Assembly: GCA_937981515.1 (NCBI GenBank)
Contig: CALJNY010000268.1
Coordinates: 1-7,997 of the forward strand
From: an uncultured Collinsella sp.
GTDB lineage: Bacteria; Actinomycetota; Coriobacteriia; Coriobacteriales; Coriobacteriaceae
Direction: 5' to 3'
DNA length: 7,997 nt
Made by a program: the position numbers and the translations under genes. Shown here in pieces: positions 6,236 through 7,997 of this stretch. The notes under the pieces are model-generated. The model made no database searches. It was given only the letters and a program-made list of their open reading frames with translations, and was not told the DNA's origin. The first letter of the stretch is position 1. Each line of letters opens with the position of its first letter.

Positions 6236-7997
6236 ATGGCAAAGTATCAGCCCGCGCACAAAAAAGCGCAATCCAAGCTCAACCTTGCTAAGCCTGCGGT
6301 GACCATGGCCGTTACCGCCAGCCTTGCACTGTCTCCGGTCCTGCAGACCGCTGCTTTCGCTGAGTCCGGCACCGACGCCAACGACGACGTCAAGGCCGAG
6401 CAGAAGCAGGCCAGCAAGGAAGAGATTGCTGCCGCTAAGGCCGACGTCGAGAAGGCCCAGAAGGCATACGACGAGGCTAAGGCCAACGTCGAGAAGGCCC
6501 AGAAGGCCTACGACGAGGCTAAGGCTGCCGAGTCCGAGGCTAAGGCCGGCGACCAGGAGGCCAAGAAGGCTCTCGAGGACGCTGCCGCTGCCGAGATGGA
6601 GGCCGAGACCAAGCTCGCCACCGCCAAGACCGCTCTGGACGAGGCCAAGAAGGCTTACAAGGACGCCCAGGACGCCGCCGACGCACTCGGTGTTAAGTAC
6701 AACGAGCTCGACAACAAGGCCCTCAATGCTCGTAAGGATGCGGACGACGCAAAGGCCGCATGGTCCAAGACTACAGGTAAGAAGGCCGAGGCGGAGGCCA
6801 ATCTGAAGGTCGCCCAGAAGAAGGACCAGACCGTTGCGGACGCCCAGAAGGCATACAACGATGCCATGGATAAGGCCAACGCATCCGGCCAGGCATACAA
6901 CGATGCTCTGAATGCTGCTGACAAGGCTGCTCAGAAGAAAGAGGATGCTAGGTCCGAGTGGAGCGCGGCTATCGATAAGCAGGTTGAGGCAGAGAAGAAT
7001 CTTGCTGCTGCCCACAAGAAGGACAAGGCCGTTGCCGACGCTGAGGCCGCGCTTAAGAAGGCTGTTGATAAGGACAATCAGCTGGGCCAGGAGTTCAATG
7101 AGCTTGACAACGCTGCAGCCAAGGCTGAGGACGCCGCCGATGCCAAGAAGGGCGAGTGGGACGCTAAGCTCGACGAGGTAAACAATACAGCGGAAGCTTA
7201 TAAGAATCTTGAGGCTAATAGGGCAAAGGCAGATAAGCTTGCCCAGGATTATCACGATAAGATCAACGGTGACGTTGCCGAGGATCAGGCTAACAAGGAT
7301 AAGACCTTCGATGACCTGTGCGCAGCGAATGAAGCTCTTGCTGCCGCCAAGTCTGAGCTTAATAACCAACAGGGTGTTCTCAACTCTTATAAGAAGCAGC
7401 TGACGCAGGCTCAGATTTCCGACAATATGTGGGAGATTCAGCGTTTAGGCCAGATGGTTGATGCTCAGGAGGGCGTCGTTGCTGATGCGCAGGCTAAGGT
7501 CGATAAGGCCCAGACTGACTACAACAATGCCGTCGATGCAGACAACAAGGCATACAGCAAGCTGCAGGACTCCACCAAGGAGGCCGAGGATCTGAAGGCA
7601 CAGTGGGATGCTGCTGTTGCCCTGGTGAACCTTGGCGAGCAGTATCCGCAGCTTAAGGCTGATGCTGATGATCTTGGTCGCGAGTACAATGAGCTCAACA
7701 ACAAGGCTCTGAAGGCTCGCGATGCTGCTAAGGCTAAGGACGCCGAGTGGGCCGCTGCTCGCGATGCTCGCGATGAGGCCCAGGCTGACCTTGATGCTGC
7801 TAAGAACCTGCCTTCCGTCGAGGATGCCGAGAAGACCCTCAAGGATGCCAAGAAGGCTGCTGATGACGCTGCTGCCGAGTTTAACAAGTGCGACAACGAT
7901 GCGCTCAATGCCGAGAAGGCCCTCAAGGATGCAGAGAAGCAGAAGGACGAGGACCTCAAGGCCGCAAACGATGCACAGGTCGCTCTCGAGGATGCCA
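6236..7997 (+). CDS. secreted alanine-rich coiled-coil surface protein, 3' end outside window
   Basis: The first 587 residues of a larger protein, open to the window edge. ATG 6236 follows AAAGGGG at 6224-6230 by 5 bases. Residues 1-42 form a long signal peptide: basic start (HKKAQSK), hydrophobic core at about 20-40, and a likely cut after AFA at 40-42. The mature part is almost wholly Ala, Lys, Asp and Glu, with heptad-like spacing and no globular domain, as expected of a long rod. It opens with two 14-residue units VEKAQKAYDEAKA (from 71 and 85). From 155 it continues in about 66-residue units beginning Y/F-N-x-x-x-N and carrying Trp 21 residues later (W176, W242, W308, W505). Two cysteines occur, C362 and C552. 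The general design resembles streptococcal rod-like adhesins, but no named family is recognised. A wall anchor such as LPXTG would lie beyond the window. A role in adhesion or surface display is inferred. Confidence 0.88.
   Translation, partial: MAKYQPAHKKAQSKLNLAKPAVTMAVTASLALSPVLQTAAFAESGTDANDDVKAEQKQASKEEIAAAKADVEKAQKAYDEAKANVEKAQKAYDEAKAAESEAKAGDQEAKKALEDAAAAEMEAETKLATAKTALDEAKKAYKDAQDAADALGVKYNELDNKALNARKDADDAKAAWSKTTGKKAEAEANLKVAQKKDQTVADAQKAYNDAMDKANASGQAYNDALNAADKAAQKKEDARSEWSAAIDKQVEAEKNLAAAHKKDKAVADAEAALKKAVDKDNQLGQEFNELDNAAAKAEDAADAKKGEWDAKLDEVNNTAEAYKNLEANRAKADKLAQDYHDKINGDVAEDQANKDKTFDDLCAANEALAAAKSELNNQQGVLNSYKKQLTQAQISDNMWEIQRLGQMVDAQEGVVADAQAKVDKAQTDYNNAVDADNKAYSKLQDSTKEAEDLKAQWDAAVALVNLGEQYPQLKADADDLGREYNELNNKALKARDAAKAKDAEWAAARDARDEAQADLDAAKNLPSVEDAEKTLKDAKKAADDAAAEFNKCDNDALNAEKALKDAEKQKDEDLKAANDAQVALEDA
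6446..6529 (+). repeat. two 42-base tandem repeats in the surface protein gene
   Basis: Copies at 6446-6487 and 6488-6529 match at 38 of 42 bases and encode 14 residues each, VEKAQKAYDEAKA plus Asn or Ala. A partial third copy (GCTAAGGCCGAC, 6434-6445) precedes them. Three of the four differences fall in the last two codons and one is a silent third-base change. This is a recent in-frame duplication, a site where copy number could change by slippage or recombination. Confidence 0.9.
6698..7291 (+). repeat. three tandem 66-residue protein repeats
   Basis: Units at residues 155-220, 221-286 and 287-352 align without gaps over their first halves. Units 1 and 2 share 30 of 66 residues by eye, including Y-N at 1-2, N6, W22-S23, KKD at 41-43, VADA at 46-49 and G-Q at 64-65. 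Unit 3 keeps FNELDN and the tryptophan but diverges after about its residue 40. At DNA level the copies are no longer closely similar, so the duplication is old compared with the 42-base repeat. Confidence 0.75.
7685..7997 (+). repeat. second block of the 66-residue repeat family
   Basis: A unit of 65 residues starts at residue 484 (YNELNNKAL, nearly the same as YNELDNKAL at 155) and carries tryptophan W505 at the same offset. The next unit starts at 549 (FNKCDNDAL) and is cut by the window end. The stretch between the two blocks (residues about 353-483) has W399 and W457 at irregular spacing and looks like degenerate or shortened units. Confidence 0.65.

Noticed and set aside
6446..6529. CRISPR-like repeats
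   Set aside because: The copies are directly adjacent without spacers, lie in frame within a coding sequence and encode coiled-coil heptads.
6164..7369. 401-codon Leu/Gly/Val-rich open frame on the - strand, resembling a membrane protein
   Set aside because: Its hydrophobic look comes from reading the repeated Ala/Lys/Asp codons of the surface protein gene on the opposite strand. The + frame has a signal peptide and a ribosome site.

Overview
The window reads as a chromosome segment from a fairly high-GC Gram-positive bacterium. The strong purine-rich ribosome binding sites, GC-biased codon choice and gene content (RmuC, endonuclease III, a large secreted coiled-coil protein) are compatible with an actinobacterium of the gut Coriobacteriia type, for example Collinsella. 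That assignment is an impression from style and gene content, not a proven one. All genes that can be supported lie on the + strand.

Layout. Positions 1-100 are the tail of an unidentified upstream transcript, closed by a strong intrinsic terminator (99-131). A 250-base leader with inverted repeats and a possible promoter precedes a small single-pass membrane protein of unknown function (383-805). Next comes a compact two-gene cassette (929-2019): a nucleotidyltransferase-fold protein of the AbiEii/DUF6036 type, overlapping by a TTGA junction a protein with a C-terminal helix-turn-helix. Its base composition looks lower in GC than its neighbours. It is the best candidate here for a toxin-antitoxin or defence-type accessory module. 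The core-genome stretch follows: RmuC (2071-3426), a full-length ABC exporter half-transporter (3552-5354) and endonuclease III (5417-6082). After a 150-base intergenic region rich in palindromes, a large secreted, alanine- and lysine-rich coiled-coil surface protein begins at 6236 and runs off the end of the window.

How the parts relate. RmuC and endonuclease III both concern DNA integrity and lie on either side of an exporter; the three are co-directional with gaps of 125 and 62 bases, so they may be partly co-transcribed, but no functional link to the exporter is evident. The nucleotidyltransferase and helix-turn-helix genes are translationally coupled and almost certainly work as a pair. 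The surface protein looks like an independent unit with its own leader. It is built of roughly 66-residue repeats, each carrying one tryptophan at a fixed position, and its codon choice changes along its length, which suggests growth by duplication or recombination.
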